A stretch of DNA of 64,000 bases from assembly GCA_947646735.1 (NCBI GenBank), contig CANTFK010000035.1:248001-312000 (forward strand). Direction: 5' to 3'. Shown here piece by piece: positions 11,265 to 22,658 of the stretch; the first letter of the stretch is position 1, and every line of letters begins with the position of its first letter. The position numbers were made by a program, and so were the translations under genes. Source of the DNA: Peronospora farinosa (Eukaryota; Oomycota; Peronosporomycetes; Peronosporales; Peronosporaceae). The notes below the pieces were generated by a model, which saw only the letters and a list, made by a program, of their open reading frames with translations, was not told the DNA's origin and did no database searches.

Positions 11265-12419
11265 TCACTGTGAAGCCAACGCAAGGGTCGTGTAAGCAGG
11301 AGGGGCGACCAAATTTTCAGTCGTGTAAGCAGGAGGGGCGACCGGATTTTCAGTCGTGTAAGCGGAGGTGTCGACCGGCGTTTCGGTCAGGCCACCCAGC
11401 GCGGTTGTGTCGTCTTTTGCAGCCGCATTATCCCGTCCAGTCATACCTTCTAGTTTAGTGGCGATGATCGGTACTTTGGCGGCTTCGTATCCCCGTTGAG
11501 TATCGGATGGCTCTTCAGTTGGGTAGGCTTGCAGAGTTTCTTTAGTTGGGTTGGCACCTTCTGTCGGATGAGCGTCTTCAGTTGGATACGCATCCTTTGT
11601 CTCCTCTGTCGGGTGAGCGTCTTCAATTACATGCGCGTCGCTTGTCTCTTCATTCGGATAGGCGTTCTTGAATTCTTCAGTACGGTAGTTGCCTGTAACG
11701 TATTTGGATGGATAACTAGACGATTTCTCCGTAAGCGCTTCAGTATGTTCATCATGTCCATTGCCCTCATGGTGCCCTATCATACCATCAGATGTAACAC
11801 CGAGTTCGTTGTTTCCCATCGAGTCATGTTTGAAAACACCAGGCTCGTCGTGCCCTGTTGTTACACCACCCTCGGTAGTGTAAGTCTTGCTACCATAGTT
11901 ACCGTTCTTGGCTGTGTCTGTAGTCCTGTGGTCGTAGTTACCGCCTTCAGAGGTCATGTGACCATGACTGTCGCCCTCACTTGTCCTCATAGCCATGTGA
12001 CCGTATTTACCCGACTTTGTTTCATCTGAAACAACATCACAATTGACATCAAGTGGTGCGTCTCGAGTCTTGTCATAGTTTGCTCCTTCGCCAGCGTGAG
12101 CTTTGCTAGCTTCGACAGTTGCTGTCTGAGGAAATGCACACCCCCATGTGTCATTGATCACAAGGACACACTTAGCGTCGACTGGGGCGACGCACCCCGT
12201 TCCACTGTAGGACAACAGGTACGGCTTGCAGTCTGCAGTTGCGACGTCACCGGCCTTAGGACACTGCGTACCAGCAGGCTTCGCTCCGTTACCCGAGCAG
12301 GATAAACCGTAAGATTCCGGCAACGAGTAGGTGGCATCGTATTGCACGGAGATAGAGACGTCAGCGGATACCAAACTAGCGGCAAGGATGCCGGCTATAG
12401 TCAAACCTTTCGAGGTCAT
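11265..12419 (-). CDS. Secreted CAR/mucin-like acidic repeat protein
   Basis: Probable extracellular or cell-wall protein of the Phytophthora cyst-germination-specific acidic repeat (CAR)/mucin type. The start is taken at ATG 12419 because it immediately precedes a signal peptide (MTSKGLTIAGILAASLVSA); upstream in-frame codons contain no ATG. Residues ~22-105 form a small Cys-containing domain (six to eight Cys, ending GCAFP). Residues ~105-260 are rich in Gly/His/Tyr/Ser/Thr with repeated GNYDH/GNYGS blocks. Then come degenerate octapeptide-like units AYPTEE, DAHPTEE, DAYPTED, ANPTKE, resembling the TTYAPTEE unit of CAR proteins. At the C-terminus are three AYTTEN/VAPP repeats. Many Thr/Ser/Pro suggest O-glycosylation. 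In CAR-type family members expression is linked to cyst germination; nothing here proves that. Confidence 0.75.
   Translation of the reverse strand: MTSKGLTIAGILAASLVSADVSISVQYDATYSLPESYGLSCSGNGAKPAGTQCPKAGDVATADCKPYLLSYSGTGCVAPVDAKCVLVINDTWGCAFPQTATVEASKAHAGEGANYDKTRDAPLDVNCDVVSDETKSGKYGHMAMRTSEGDSHGHMTSEGGNYDHRTTDTAKNGNYGSKTYTTEGGVTTGHDEPGVFKHDSMGNNELGVTSDGMIGHHEGNGHDEHTEALTEKSSSYPSKYVTGNYRTEEFKNAYPNEETSDAHVIEDAHPTEETKDAYPTEDAHPTEGANPTKETLQAYPTEEPSDTQRGYEAAKVPIIATKLEGMTGRDNAAAKDDTTALGGLTETPVDTSAYTTENPVAPPAYTTENLVAPPAYTTLALASQ
11277..11380 (-). repeat. Short tandem repeats coding the CAR-like C-terminus
   Basis: Near-identical 36-nt units (core TCGTGTAAGCAGGAGGGGCG on the plus strand) encode the consecutive AYTTEN-VAPP motifs. 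Unit similarity is much higher than elsewhere in the gene, indicating recent tandem duplication. Confidence 0.7.
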
Positions 12420-14141
12420 CCGTATTTTAGAAGGGGAAAGTAGTGTTGCCGCCGAAGAGGAATTTGAGGAATGAGGCTTGGTCAAAGTGGCCCCGGGGAC
12501 ACTAGAAGATTGTTCGGAAGATCTTGGACACTTGAATGAAGCCTACGGAAGGAATGAAAACTACAGTATTCATGCATGAAATAATCACTAAGTCACCCCT
12601 TTGCTTAAAGCTTCCTTAGAATCTTTTGAAACGGTTGAGATGATGGTACATGCGCCTGTCATGGCTATGGAACAAACAGAACGGAAGAAAAAATGAATGA
12701 AGTACGACGCTGTTAATCCTTTGAGTTTTAGTGTCTCAGCGTGACGACTTCTTAGAATACAAAGCAAGCGATCGCAGCCTTTTCACGTGCCTCAAGTTGT
12801 AAATGTTTATCGTTTCCAAAGACGTTTGACAACCCGGGTCAATAACTGAAGATGTTTCATTCCAAACGCAGATTTGTCTAACGTATCTGCGTTTGGCTAA
12901 GCATAACCGAGAGCAGAAACAAGTTCACAGTGACGTGCAATACGCCGGGACGTTGCTATGAAATTACTTGAGCACGAGTGAAAGCAAAGGATAGTAAGCA
13001 AATAGTGTCGTATGTTTCCTAGAAAACCCATGACTTTCCTCCGCATATAAATGAGATCGCACTACTGATCCAAGTGCGTTCAAGAGTAGCCGACGATTCA
13101 CAATGGTCGCGGTTGCGAATGGTCACCTAAGACTTTCAGTCTCTAGTTTGATCTGGCAAACATCATATCACGCTTCACAACTACCTCATCAATGTTATGG
13201 GCTGACGACGGCGGATATGACTCAAAATGCGCTGGACAATTGGACTAGTCAGCCAAGTTGAGCCCAAGGGTGTAGCGCGATCTAATCAAATTGATGCAGA
13301 GCCAACGGACTGCAACTCAGCACATATACCTGACACCGTTTGATCTATTTGACAGGGCTTGAGTTTATCGAGATAGCTATCCACTGCGTCAGAGGAGCCA
13401 CCTACTCAAACTATTTGCACGTTAGGAAATGAGAAACTGCCACTAAGGCTAAAGATTGAATACCTATAAACTTATCATATTCCTTGTGTCTGAAATATGG
13501 AGTATTGTTTAATGGCTGCAAAAATCATTACAAGTGGCTGTGAGCTTGTAGCTCTTCAGTAAAAGAAGCAGTTGGTGGTAGCCGAAGAAAGATATACCAA
13601 CAACCCAAGCGTTTCAATGTCAAGAACAAGAACGAAAGGTTTAGTTTTGGCAACAGACACTCTTCTGTGGCGCTGATTTTTCCTATGGTGGATAAAGCAT
13701 ATTGGCCTACCAATGTTTTGAAGGCTCTTTACTCAACTCATTAATCACATCTTGGATGATGTATTGACCCGGGTTGATGATCAAAGCACTATTACTTTTG
13801 ATCGTCAACCGGTTGCTGTGTCCTAATCTTCTGCTTTACCTCAAAACTCCTTGATAGCATCATCAGATCGCATATTGTAATATTATACGTCTTCTAAATA
13901 TGTTTCTGGGATCACAGTCGTACTAGAATAAACAAGTTTTTTAAAGTTATAAGTTATTAACCAAGAGGGCAATGTAACTTTATTAAATGAGTACTTTTTG
14001 TAGTTTGAACGAGATAACCTACTTGATCCACATGTCAAGGGTAATTTGGGTATGGGTACGCTGCGAAAAGTTAGTTGAAGGTCGCGGGAGGATTCTATAA
14101 GCGGCTTGAAGACTTTTCTGGGATACATCGAGCAGGGAGCA
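12420..14141. other. Long intergenic stretch, no gene seen
   Basis: 1.7 kb upstream of the CAR-like gene and left of the first copia remnant. Short ORFs (e.g. minus 13713-13528) have no recognised domain and no coding continuity. The stretch presumably holds the CAR-like promoter near 12420-12700. Its right part becomes A/T-rich towards the LTR-like sequence at 14142. Confidence 0.45.
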
Positions 14142-14250
14142 TGTAACGGGGTGAGTCCGTTACATAATATTGAGTGAAGTGTCAATACAAATATTATTAT
14201 AATTAATAATATTGACAATATTATCTTTTCCTATAATATTGTCCCGAAAT
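14142..14250 (+). repeat. Copia LTR tip, terminal hairpin type
   Basis: It begins TGTAACGG-GGTGAGT-CCGTTACA, a hairpin, followed by an A/T-rich tract with repeated AATATTAT. The same arrangement recurs at 52996 (TGTAACGGG-TGAT-CCCGTTACA then AATATTAAGTGACAAT), showing both are the 5' end of one LTR family. The 3' limit of the LTR is not clear. Confidence 0.6.
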
Positions 14251-14499
14251 CTGCTTGAAGTTGGAGATGCCCTATCATTGGTTGATATGGGCCATGATAT
14301 CAACCAACGCGCTGACCAATGACCGATGGACGCGCGCAATGAGTGGAGGGCAAGTTGTCAACATACATAGTTGTAGTTTAATATAGTTAACATAGGTTAT
14401 AACAAATTGAGATTGCTAACTATATTAAATACAGTTTTTAATTTTCCTTCTCAACTAAGCGTTTGTTTAGTTATGTGACTTCCTCTGCTCACGTGTACG

Positions 14500-17400
14500 T
14501 GAAGTAATTAAAGCACCTTTCAATGTCATTAGTGAAGGTAGACTATACTGTTATCAGTTTAGTCGGAGGGTGCCCCATTACACAGTACGATTTATACTCG
14601 AGTATGGTCTTACATCCAAACTTACAGAGGTGTTACATTTGCCTGGGATAGACAAGAAACTTGTTTCTGTAGAAACGTTGACGGCCCGAGGCGTGCTTGT
14701 TCAATAAAAGCGCAATCAAGCAGTTTTGATAAGTGACAACGTGACTGTAGTAGTAATTTATCGAGCGGGAAAGCTATTTGCGTGGAATGTGAAACAACAT
14801 GTTACATTAGAAGCACACAAGGCCGAAAGCAGTGGTGCGATCAATGACAGTAGCATACTATGGCACGCTCGCCTAGGTCATGTCTACGAACAAGATTGTG
14901 CAAGCGATAAAATCTTGCGATAATATTTCGAGAGTTGTTGCATCTGATGGCGGTGTATGTGATGGATGTGCACGCGGTAAAATGACAAACAGCCCGTTCA
15001 GTCATACTCGAGGAGGTGAAGTAAGAACAAGTTGGCCACTTGAGATTGTACACACCAAACTTATGGGACTTATGAAACCGAAGGCGAAGGGTGGGGCTCT
15101 ATAAGTACTCACATTTATCGACGTCTACATTCGTTTTGTCTACGTATACTTGCTGGTAGCAAAGTTCCAATCTCTTGGACGTTTTGGTCATTTCGTGCTA
15201 TGTTAAAGACGCAAACGGATTGCAAGATTAAATGCATCTGTGATGACAATAGTGGAGAGTATACGAATTATCGCTTCAACAAGTACTGTGCAGATCTAGG
15301 GATTATCCACCAGACGACCGTGCCGTGCTATCCTCAACTAAACGGCTTAGCAGATAGAATGAATCGAATTCGTGTCGAGATGGCCCGCTTAATGATATCA
15401 CATGGAAGTTGATCGTTCTTGATGGGGTGAGGCGATTATGGCGGCTGCCTACACCATCAATCGAATTCCGAATACGGCGCGACCCAACGATAGTCCATTT
15501 GAAACTCTGTATGGGTCGAAGCCATACTTAAGTCATATTAGTGTCTTTGGTTCGACTGGTTATCTACGAGTCGCGGATTACAAGCGCACTAAATGGGAAA
15601 GCAAGGCAAACAAGTGTATTTTTCTTCGGTATTCGGAAACGTTAAAGGCGTACCGAGTGTGGGATACGGCGAGAGGACAATTGGTCATGACTAGGTCCGT
15701 TACGCTAAACGAGAGCCCTCCTTTGCGTTACGAAGATGTTGTTTTTTTAAGTAAGCCTATTGCTCAATGCAAACATTTGCATGATGAGTCAGACGAAGTA
15801 AAGGTAGGAGTACCTAATTCGAACAAGAATCACGAGGATGACAATATGAACGTTACTGAGACTGCTGACGATGATACTAGCTGGGAAGACATGGTTGTGG
15901 ATGCGTCTGGAGATCTCAATCACACAACTTAGATGTTGTTCCCATTGAGGGGGAGCGCACAGACATACAAGTCATTGACACAAACAATTCGATGATAAGT
16001 CGCACTACACACGAAATGGTCGCTTGAAGTAGCAATAAAGGTACACACATGCTCTTAAGTTTACATGATCAGTCGCGAGCTATTGTACTTAGTAGGAATT
16101 ACCGCCCCCAAATGACCTAATGGGGATGTACTCGGGGATGAACAAAAGGCCTTTTAGTACCTTCACGTCATATCGTCTACTCAGGTTTTATGGCTTTGAA
16201 GATGAGAAGATTAATCTGCACCTTCTGGCTGATGGATCGCCGGTAAAAAGCGAGCAAGATGAGCCGGACCTTAACGTCAATGTGTTGGCGATTACGAAAT
16301 TTCGTTTATTGCTACTGGTGTAACGATGAATTTACGATATGCGTTACAGTCAATTGACGCAGAAAAGTGGAAAGCCGCAATTCAAGCAGAGATTGAGCTC
16401 ATCTTAGGAATCACAATAAGATGCTGTCTACCGTCCTCCAGTGACAAGGTCATAGGTCACAAGTGGGTACTTGAGCACAAGTAAGAAGGAAACGGTGATA
16501 TTGCTCGTTACAAAGCGCGTTTGATTGCCCTCGGACATCTGCAAACGCATGGTTTAATTACTTCGATAAATATTCACCTGTTGCATGCTCAAATACTATT
16601 CGTGTGTTTTTGTATGTTTGTTGCAGCATGCAATATGTAATCCAGCAATTTCACGTGAAAATGGCGTTTATGAATGGTGATTTGGAAGAATACGCTTCCA
16701 TGGAGGCATTCCATGGAGTTAAGATTGCACCTGGAATGGTGTGCAAACTACGACGCAACTTATATGAGTTCAAATTAAGCGGCTGCAGTTTGGCACAAAA
16801 AATCTGCTCTGTGTTTCCGGCCATGAGCTTCGAACGATGTCGAGCAGACACATGTCTTTTGTTCGAAGCAATCATGCAACAAAAAGTCACCCACATACAT
16901 AGTCTTGTATGTGGACGACCTCCTTATTGGATGTAAGTCAGATGCAGAGGTGGATACGATTTTCAAGGAATTGTCGGAGCACTTTACTGTCGAGTCACTT
17001 GGAGCTGCACGATTTATTTTGGTCATGGAAGTGAATTACTCCAAAAAAAGAGGGAGTTGGTCCCAATTTATATCATAAAGTCGTTTTCGAAGTATGAGCA
17101 AAATGGAGCTTATGCACTTCGCAACCCTATCTGCGCAGGACAGGACCTAACTCCGGATGAATCAAACCTAGTGGTTAAGGACATCACTTCGTATCGCAAT
17201 TTGGTAGGCCCGCTGTTGTATATTGCGAATGCAACGCGATCGGAAATAAGCTACGCGATGCCAGTATTATCGCAGTACTTGGACCAGCCAATGGCGTGTG
17301 GCTTTACGCGTTTTACCCTATCTCATGGGTCACAATCGCACGAACTAACGTACAAGAACTCGAACGACAAAAATATCATGTTATAAAGATTCTGCGACGC

Positions 17401-17860
17401 GAATTGAGGAAACGACAAAAAGACTCGTCGATTTGCGTCTGGTGTGTTGATTCTGCTCTGAGGTGCAGTTGTCGTGTACAAAAGCAAACGCCAAACTTTG
17501 GTGGCTTTATCCTCTGCTGGAGCGGAATATATGGCACTGGCACTAGCTACGCAAAAAGTCATGTGGTTTCGTAATTTGCTAAAAGAGATGGGTGTCACGT
17601 ATAAGACTGCGACTTCGGTATACATGGACAACAAGTCGGCGATAAGTAATGCGACGAAACAGAGATAAACACGAAGAGCTAAGCACATTGGCCTCAGGGT
17701 GCAATTTGCTCGAGAACACATTAAGCAAAGTGAGATATAGATCAAATATGTTCCATCAGCTATTCAACTTGCTGTTTTACTTGACAAAGCCACTTGGTGC
17801 TCGTCAATTGATGCGACTATCCGATGAAAGTGGAATTCACGTGAGTGCAAGTTGAAGGGG
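14500..17860 (+). mobile_element. Decayed Ty1/copia element (pol)
   Basis: Successive frames on the plus strand give the copia order. A pre-integrase segment has LWHARLGHV near 14860 and CDGCARGK near 14965. Integrase has DDNSGEYTNY near 15240 and YPQLNGLADRMNRIRVEMA near 15335. The integrase C-terminus runs 15440-15900. Reverse transcriptase spans about 16330-17020 with YVDDLLIG near 16905. RNase H has KSKRQTLVALSSAGAEYMAL near 17480 and VYMDNKSAIS near 17620. Numerous stops and frameshifts separate these blocks, and gag was not found. A purine-rich tract ending near 17860 (GAAGGGGAT) followed by TGTAAAG could be the polypurine tract and 3' LTR start. Not functional. Confidence 0.88.
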
Positions 17861-18639
17861 ATTGTAAAGATTTACGAATTACTACAGTGATGTGCGTGTC
17901 GTGTAAAGAGCAGATTGCATGAACAGTGATCTTCAAATGATCTGGATTGAGTGATCAGTTTAGGAGGGGATTTATACATTCGATTTAGTAGTAATTTAAC
18001 TCTTAATACTACTTTCCAATTGGCAGCACAGAGAAGTAGTTGAGCTTTCGTTATGCATCTGAACACATGGCATGACTGTCCACGTGAGCACATGGCAATG
18101 AAAATACTGGTCTCAATATTTACTCTGTGGTAACAAGGATTATAACCTTAATATTTGACTACCTCCAGAGCTTCAACCTACGCTAGGATACATGGAATGT
18201 TGAAAAGGCCCTTCAATGCTTTTATGGATGTGATAGGTCTTAGATAGGAAGAGGATCGGGTGGTTCTCACTTGTAAATTGACAAGCCACTAACGAGGCCC
18301 TGGCGGGGGCCGAAACGCGTCTGGCGCGCCTTAATCTACAATTCATTCATGTTAACTTTACTCTTACTTTCCTAACAGCACATCGATATGATTCCATTTC
18401 AGGGACGGTGCCTCACCTTTCAGCTGAGCGGGTGCCTTACCTCTCAGCTAAGCGGGTGCACCACAAAAATGAAAATGTGTTAAGCCGCCGTCTAGTATTG
18501 ATATCACAAGGCGAAAAAGTGTTAGCCGTTAAGAAGATTCAAGAGAAGTGCTATAAGCTACGTGCTTACGGCAAATATATGTTCAAAAGCTACTCAATAA
18601 ATTAGCCGGCTAAAACAAACACTTGAGCTTAATAGCGGC
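17861..18639. other. Copia 3' flank with a short tandem duplication
   Basis: Possible 3' LTR remnant from 17861, though it does not resemble the LTR tip at 14142. At about 18412-18464 a 27-nt unit (GGTGCCTCACCTTTCAGCTG) is present twice with few changes. No gene is seen. Confidence 0.4.
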
Positions 18640-19400
18640 TTGGCTGCCGACGTGCAGTATCATCGGCAGTCCGGGCGCCAGCTTACAGTATCAGTCGAAT
18701 GCCGAGCAACTCATACGCCTTCTCCAACGCGCTTTCTTGGTGGAGAGAGATACAACGCATTGTTTCTTGGATGTTCAGCTTATTGCCATTTCGCTCAATA
18801 AAAGTACCCCGCGAGTCGAGACTATCTATTCGCCTTGTCGACAGCGAATTCCGCGTCTGAGCAGGACTCTAAAGTCACCTACTTGCGCGCGCTCTTCCTT
18901 GGCGTTATGCGTGACCTCAAATCGCGGCATCGTTTGGCAACTTCGTAGTCGTGGACACGCGGCTGGTGCGTTTGGCGAACGCAATGGTTTTCCACGTAGA
19001 ACGAGCCACCCATGTAGACTGCCAACGAGTGATCGGAAGCTCCGGATGCTCGGTCCCTTTCGTCTGCGACGATAAGCAGCACGCTGTCTGCCGTCGGCAC
19101 TTCGTAGCAGTACAACAAGCCGTGTGGATTTATAACATATAGAAACCAAACTATCTCGCGACGAGTCTTCGAGTCCGTGCTCTCTCATGAGGTCGCTGAT
19201 GGGATCTTATTACGTATCTGCCGTCGTCGTCGACAGCTACTCGCATTTTCTAGAATTTGTATACGTAACCTAGATCCTTAATGGACAGGCTACTATGACT
19301 TGTGAGAAGCGGTCAATCGCTGCTGCGTCCAAGTCGATTACGAGCAGATCATCAGCATAGACCCCGACAACCATGAGATCGGGGTTCCCCCCAGGTGCCT
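18640..19400 (-). mobile_element. Decayed inverted copia pol fragment
   Basis: The minus strand encodes VVGVYADDLLVI near 19380-19340, the RT catalytic motif in copia form. Downstream are degraded stretches placed like the RT end and RNase H (LLYCYEVPTADSVLLIVAD, MGGSFYVENHCV). Frames change repeatedly. Only the YADDLL motif is diagnostic; the rest is inferred by position. Confidence 0.55.
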
Positions 19401-19824
19401 TGGGTTTGCACCGACCTGTGTCGTAAGTGGCGCAGGTTCAAATATCTTTCGAACAACCCAAGGTCCAAAAACAATGTGACAACACAATACTCTCACTAGC
19501 ATTACCCGGAAACCCTGGTTTCAGTGAGTACGGACTCTTGTAGAAGCATGAACCCCAATAAAAAATAGCTGAAGCTATCCAGACTGGTTGGTACCCAGAA
19601 CATCTGGCAGAAACGCCCGTCCGTGGCACGATAGCCATGACCGGTCAGGGTTGTGTAGGCCCTCACCGAAGAGTACAGTATGAGGTCGTTAGATATACTA
19701 AATAAACCGACTGTACCCACCATGCGATGTTCTTCTTCCAGTATAGACACATGTCTGACTGGTTTGAAACTGGCGTCAAGAAGGTGAGTGTTAAGCAGTC
19801 ACCTGGCTTATTTAAGACCTCACA
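19401..19824. other. Unassigned stretch
   Basis: A minus-strand ORF of about 80 codons (19750-19502) has no recognised domain. No other feature is seen. Confidence 0.3.
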
Positions 19825-20543
19825 TGTAACGGGCTAATATTTACACGGGTTCATTAAGTATCGAATACTTAACGGTCAGGCCAAAATGGGTACGAGGTAC
19901 CTTAGGCCTGCCACTTGGGTGAGGCACATCAATGTGACCCACCCTCGTGAATGTGATATCCATGGACGGATTCACGTTCGACGGAGATGACGCCCATTTG
20001 GGAATAGACGTCATGGTGACGTCACAGACTGACATCATCAGCGAGCTTAAATATGTTGAAGCTCGCACGTAAGGATACGCTTCCATAGAGCCGCGTATGC
20101 GTTTTTGCATCTAACTAATCAGTGTTTAAATTTATATTTACTTATTTTCTATAAAATATGAGTCAGTCTTGCATTTACATCATCACGCTCACTGCGCGCA
20201 GAAAGACTGGAAACAGATTCAGAAACGCAGTTCGGTGCTTGCTATAAAGTGTGTTGTGCGGTTCGCTTGAGGCGACAGCAACAGTTGGTAAAGCGCTTTA
20301 GCGCCGAACAGCAATACCACCACCACACGCGGAGTTAAGACGATCTAACCGCTTCCTCACGCTGCTCGAAGGTGTGTGCTTGCGTAGTACGTAGCAGCTT
20401 CTTTGAAGCGCCCGTCTACAGGATGATTTGATTGGGACAGGATGATTGGGATAGAATGATTGGGCTAGGACGATAGGTATCAATTGTCGTCAGAAGGCCA
20501 ACTGTCGTCAGGAGGCAGACGCCTACTTTAATGTCGGTGTAAC
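19825..20543 (+). repeat. Solo LTR, TGTAACGGG family B
   Basis: It begins TGTAACGGGCTAATATTTAC and closely matches the start of a second copy at 60472, through GATACTTAACGG and the CCTGYCACTTGSGTGAG stretch. It may end at TGTAACA, 20543. Flanking 5-mers do not match, so either the end is misplaced or no target duplication survives. It contains a dyad with the inverted copy at 20880-21362. Confidence 0.6.
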
Positions 20544-20879
20544 ATTTGCGTAAGCATGAACAAGTTTAGTGTTTATGTGAGTACAATCAACGCTAACGTT
20601 TCAATCACGACTGATGCTGGTATCGCCCACCGCATGGACGTTACTGAGTTCTACTCCTCTGTACCATTATTATCAACGATTCTTACGTGATCGGCGGTGG
20701 AGGCTGCTAGCGCATGGAGTGATACCGTGTGCTGCCTCCATTGGAATCTGTAAGGAAACAATCAAATGGAACAACAATAGCACGCACAACTTAGCGCAAA
20801 AGATAGAGTGATAACAGTTTTTTATTGAGTTAGCTTGAAATCTATTTAACAGAGTACATCATATAACGAAACCCCAAAC
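20544..20879. other. Spacer between head-to-head LTRs
   Basis: About 335 nt between two opposed LTR copies, including a short ORF with no recognised domain. Confidence 0.4.
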
Positions 20880-21362
20880 ATGTTCTTGCCGTACATGATA
20901 ATCCATAATCTATGTAGACGGGCACTCTACGAAGTTGCCTCGTGCTAATTAGCACACACCTTTTGCACAAGCGAGGAAGCGGTTAGATCGTCTTACCTTC
21001 GCGTGCGAGGGTGGATGTGTGGTTAGTCGACTGCTTAAGCAGTCGTACCACCAGTTGCCTCTGGCTTAAGCGAGAGTGCAAAGAACAACTAACAAGTGTC
21101 CTACTTACGTCACGCAGAAGCTTTCTCCGCTTCTCGTGCGCAGTAGGCAGTATGTTGTAAATTGAAGACTAAGTTATATTTAATGAATTATAATTAAATA
21201 TAAACTTAACTACTAATTGGCTATGTATATATATAGATCGGATACGCGACTCTTTAGAAGCGTATCCTGACGCATGAGCTTAGATATAGATTTAAGATCG
21301 CAACTGACGCGATGCCTAGCTTCAACTAGCGTCATCTTTTCCCATGTGAATCCATCAATGGA
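20880..21362 (-). repeat. Truncated inverted LTR of the 19825 family
   Basis: On the minus strand this segment aligns with 19956-20440 of the plus-strand LTR: TATCCATTGATGGATTCAC matches near 19960, the GGATACGCTTCTAAAGAG block matches near 20075, and GAGGAAGCGGTTAGATCGTC matches the complement near 20340. It is cut at about 21362, where gypsy leader sequence starts. Confidence 0.65.
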
Positions 21363-22175
21363 TATGCGGTGGCGTGGCGATCACAAAATTTCTGATGTGA
21401 TCCCGACTCTCCACTGGCGCCCAGACGACCGACTAACGGAGGGGGTACCCCGTATCCGTGTAACTTTCCTTCCTCACCTTGTGTACCCGTCGGTAGGTCG
21501 GGCTGCACTCTTCTCGTTGGACTTGATTCGATGCTGAACTTGACCAGGGTTGGGGATTGGTCGGGGGGTCGATCGCGTGGAAATCCCTCACGCGATCGAA
21601 AGTTGTATGGGGGGGGTGCTCTATGAGTCACCCTGGTCTGCCTTGAGACCGCCTTATCCAAATGTAGATACTTGATCCACTTGATTTCACTTGATCTTCT
21701 GATCACTTGAGCCGTCTCGATCTTGTGCCTTGTCCTTTACGTTGTATACCGCGTCCGATCGCAGGGGGCTTTGCTTGGGTTGAGAGTTCTTGTAATCACT
21801 GGCCAAACAATCCAGGGATATCACTTGTCGTAGCGTAGCAGAAGCTCTTGATCGTCGGGGGCCAAAGTTATCCGCCCGGAAGAGAAGTCTGCGTGCATGC
21901 TTAGAAGTAAAAGAAACTCTGTTCAATGTTAACCAATTCAATACCAAAGCCTACAATTGTGCCTATCTGTATGACAGTACCTACTGCCGCGTGTCATCTT
22001 TTTAGGAAAATCAGATCTCGGAATGTGGTCCACATCGGTAACCATCGCGATCTTGATCCGTCGATCGAGGTTACGATCGATCTGTAACCGGTTACATTTC
22101 GCGATCGGCTTTCTGGATCGAGGGTACGATTGATCTGTAATTGGTTAAATATCGCAACCGGCTTCTGGATCGACG
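21363..22175 (-). repeat. Ty3/gypsy LTR and leader, solo remnant
   Basis: Closely related to 58870-59515 and more distantly to 56380-56840. Shared blocks include ATGTGATCCCGACTCTCCAC, GACCGACTAACGGAGG, CTCACCTTGTGTACCCGTCG, GCCAAACAATCCAGGG and AAAAATCAGATCT. In the minus direction the LTR end CCGTTAGTCGGTCGTC is followed by a leader like that preceding the gypsy gag ATG at 56323. No coding region is attached here. Confidence 0.65.
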
Positions 22176-22179
22176 ATCG

Positions 22180-22574
22180 TGATCGTCGATCACGCTTGTT
22201 GATCATGATCGATGATCACGCTTGTTGATCACGATCGATGATCACACTTGTCGATTACAATCGGTGATCACATGTCCATCACGACCATGTGAATCGCATA
22301 GTAAGATTGCGATCGAGCGATCTTCCACCCTGATCGTCATCACAGCCGCGTAATCCTCGGCCAACCGTGGCCATCACATGATCGATCCAGATAAACTGTC
22401 ATTCCAATAGAATAGCCAAGTATAAACTATGCGATCATTCATCGATAAATCTTGATCGCTCCAATACAATAGCCAAGTATAATCCATAGAATATGATTCC
22501 CGCCATGTAAGTGGTCCACATTATGATCACTTTCGATATCGTTGATCAAACTTTTCTTGATCGACTTCACCACA
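22180..22574 (+). repeat. Left 395-bp terminal direct repeat of the palindromic element
   Basis: It starts TGATCGTCGATCACG and ends CTTCACCACA (TG...CA). It matches 26752-27146 at a constant offset of 4572 over its whole length with almost no differences. It is flanked on the left by ATCG (22176-22179), equal to ATCG at 27147-27150. The first part is GATC-rich palindromic repeat, the second a promoter/leader-like segment. Confidence 0.7.
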
Positions 22575-22658
22575 GCCGTCCCCTGCGCTGATCACCGGCA
22601 TACAGTGCTGGTGTATCCGTGCATATTCTATTCCTTCGCTCAAATTCCCGTTCTCAAC

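Noticed and set aside
13528..14218. Minus-strand ORFs near the first LTR as genes
   Set aside because: No domain; the larger one overlaps the A/T-rich LTR tip and starts inside repetitive sequence.
19502..19750. Minus-strand 82-codon ORF as a small membrane protein
   Set aside because: Hydrophobic patch only, located in decayed transposon territory with no supporting splice or homology signal.
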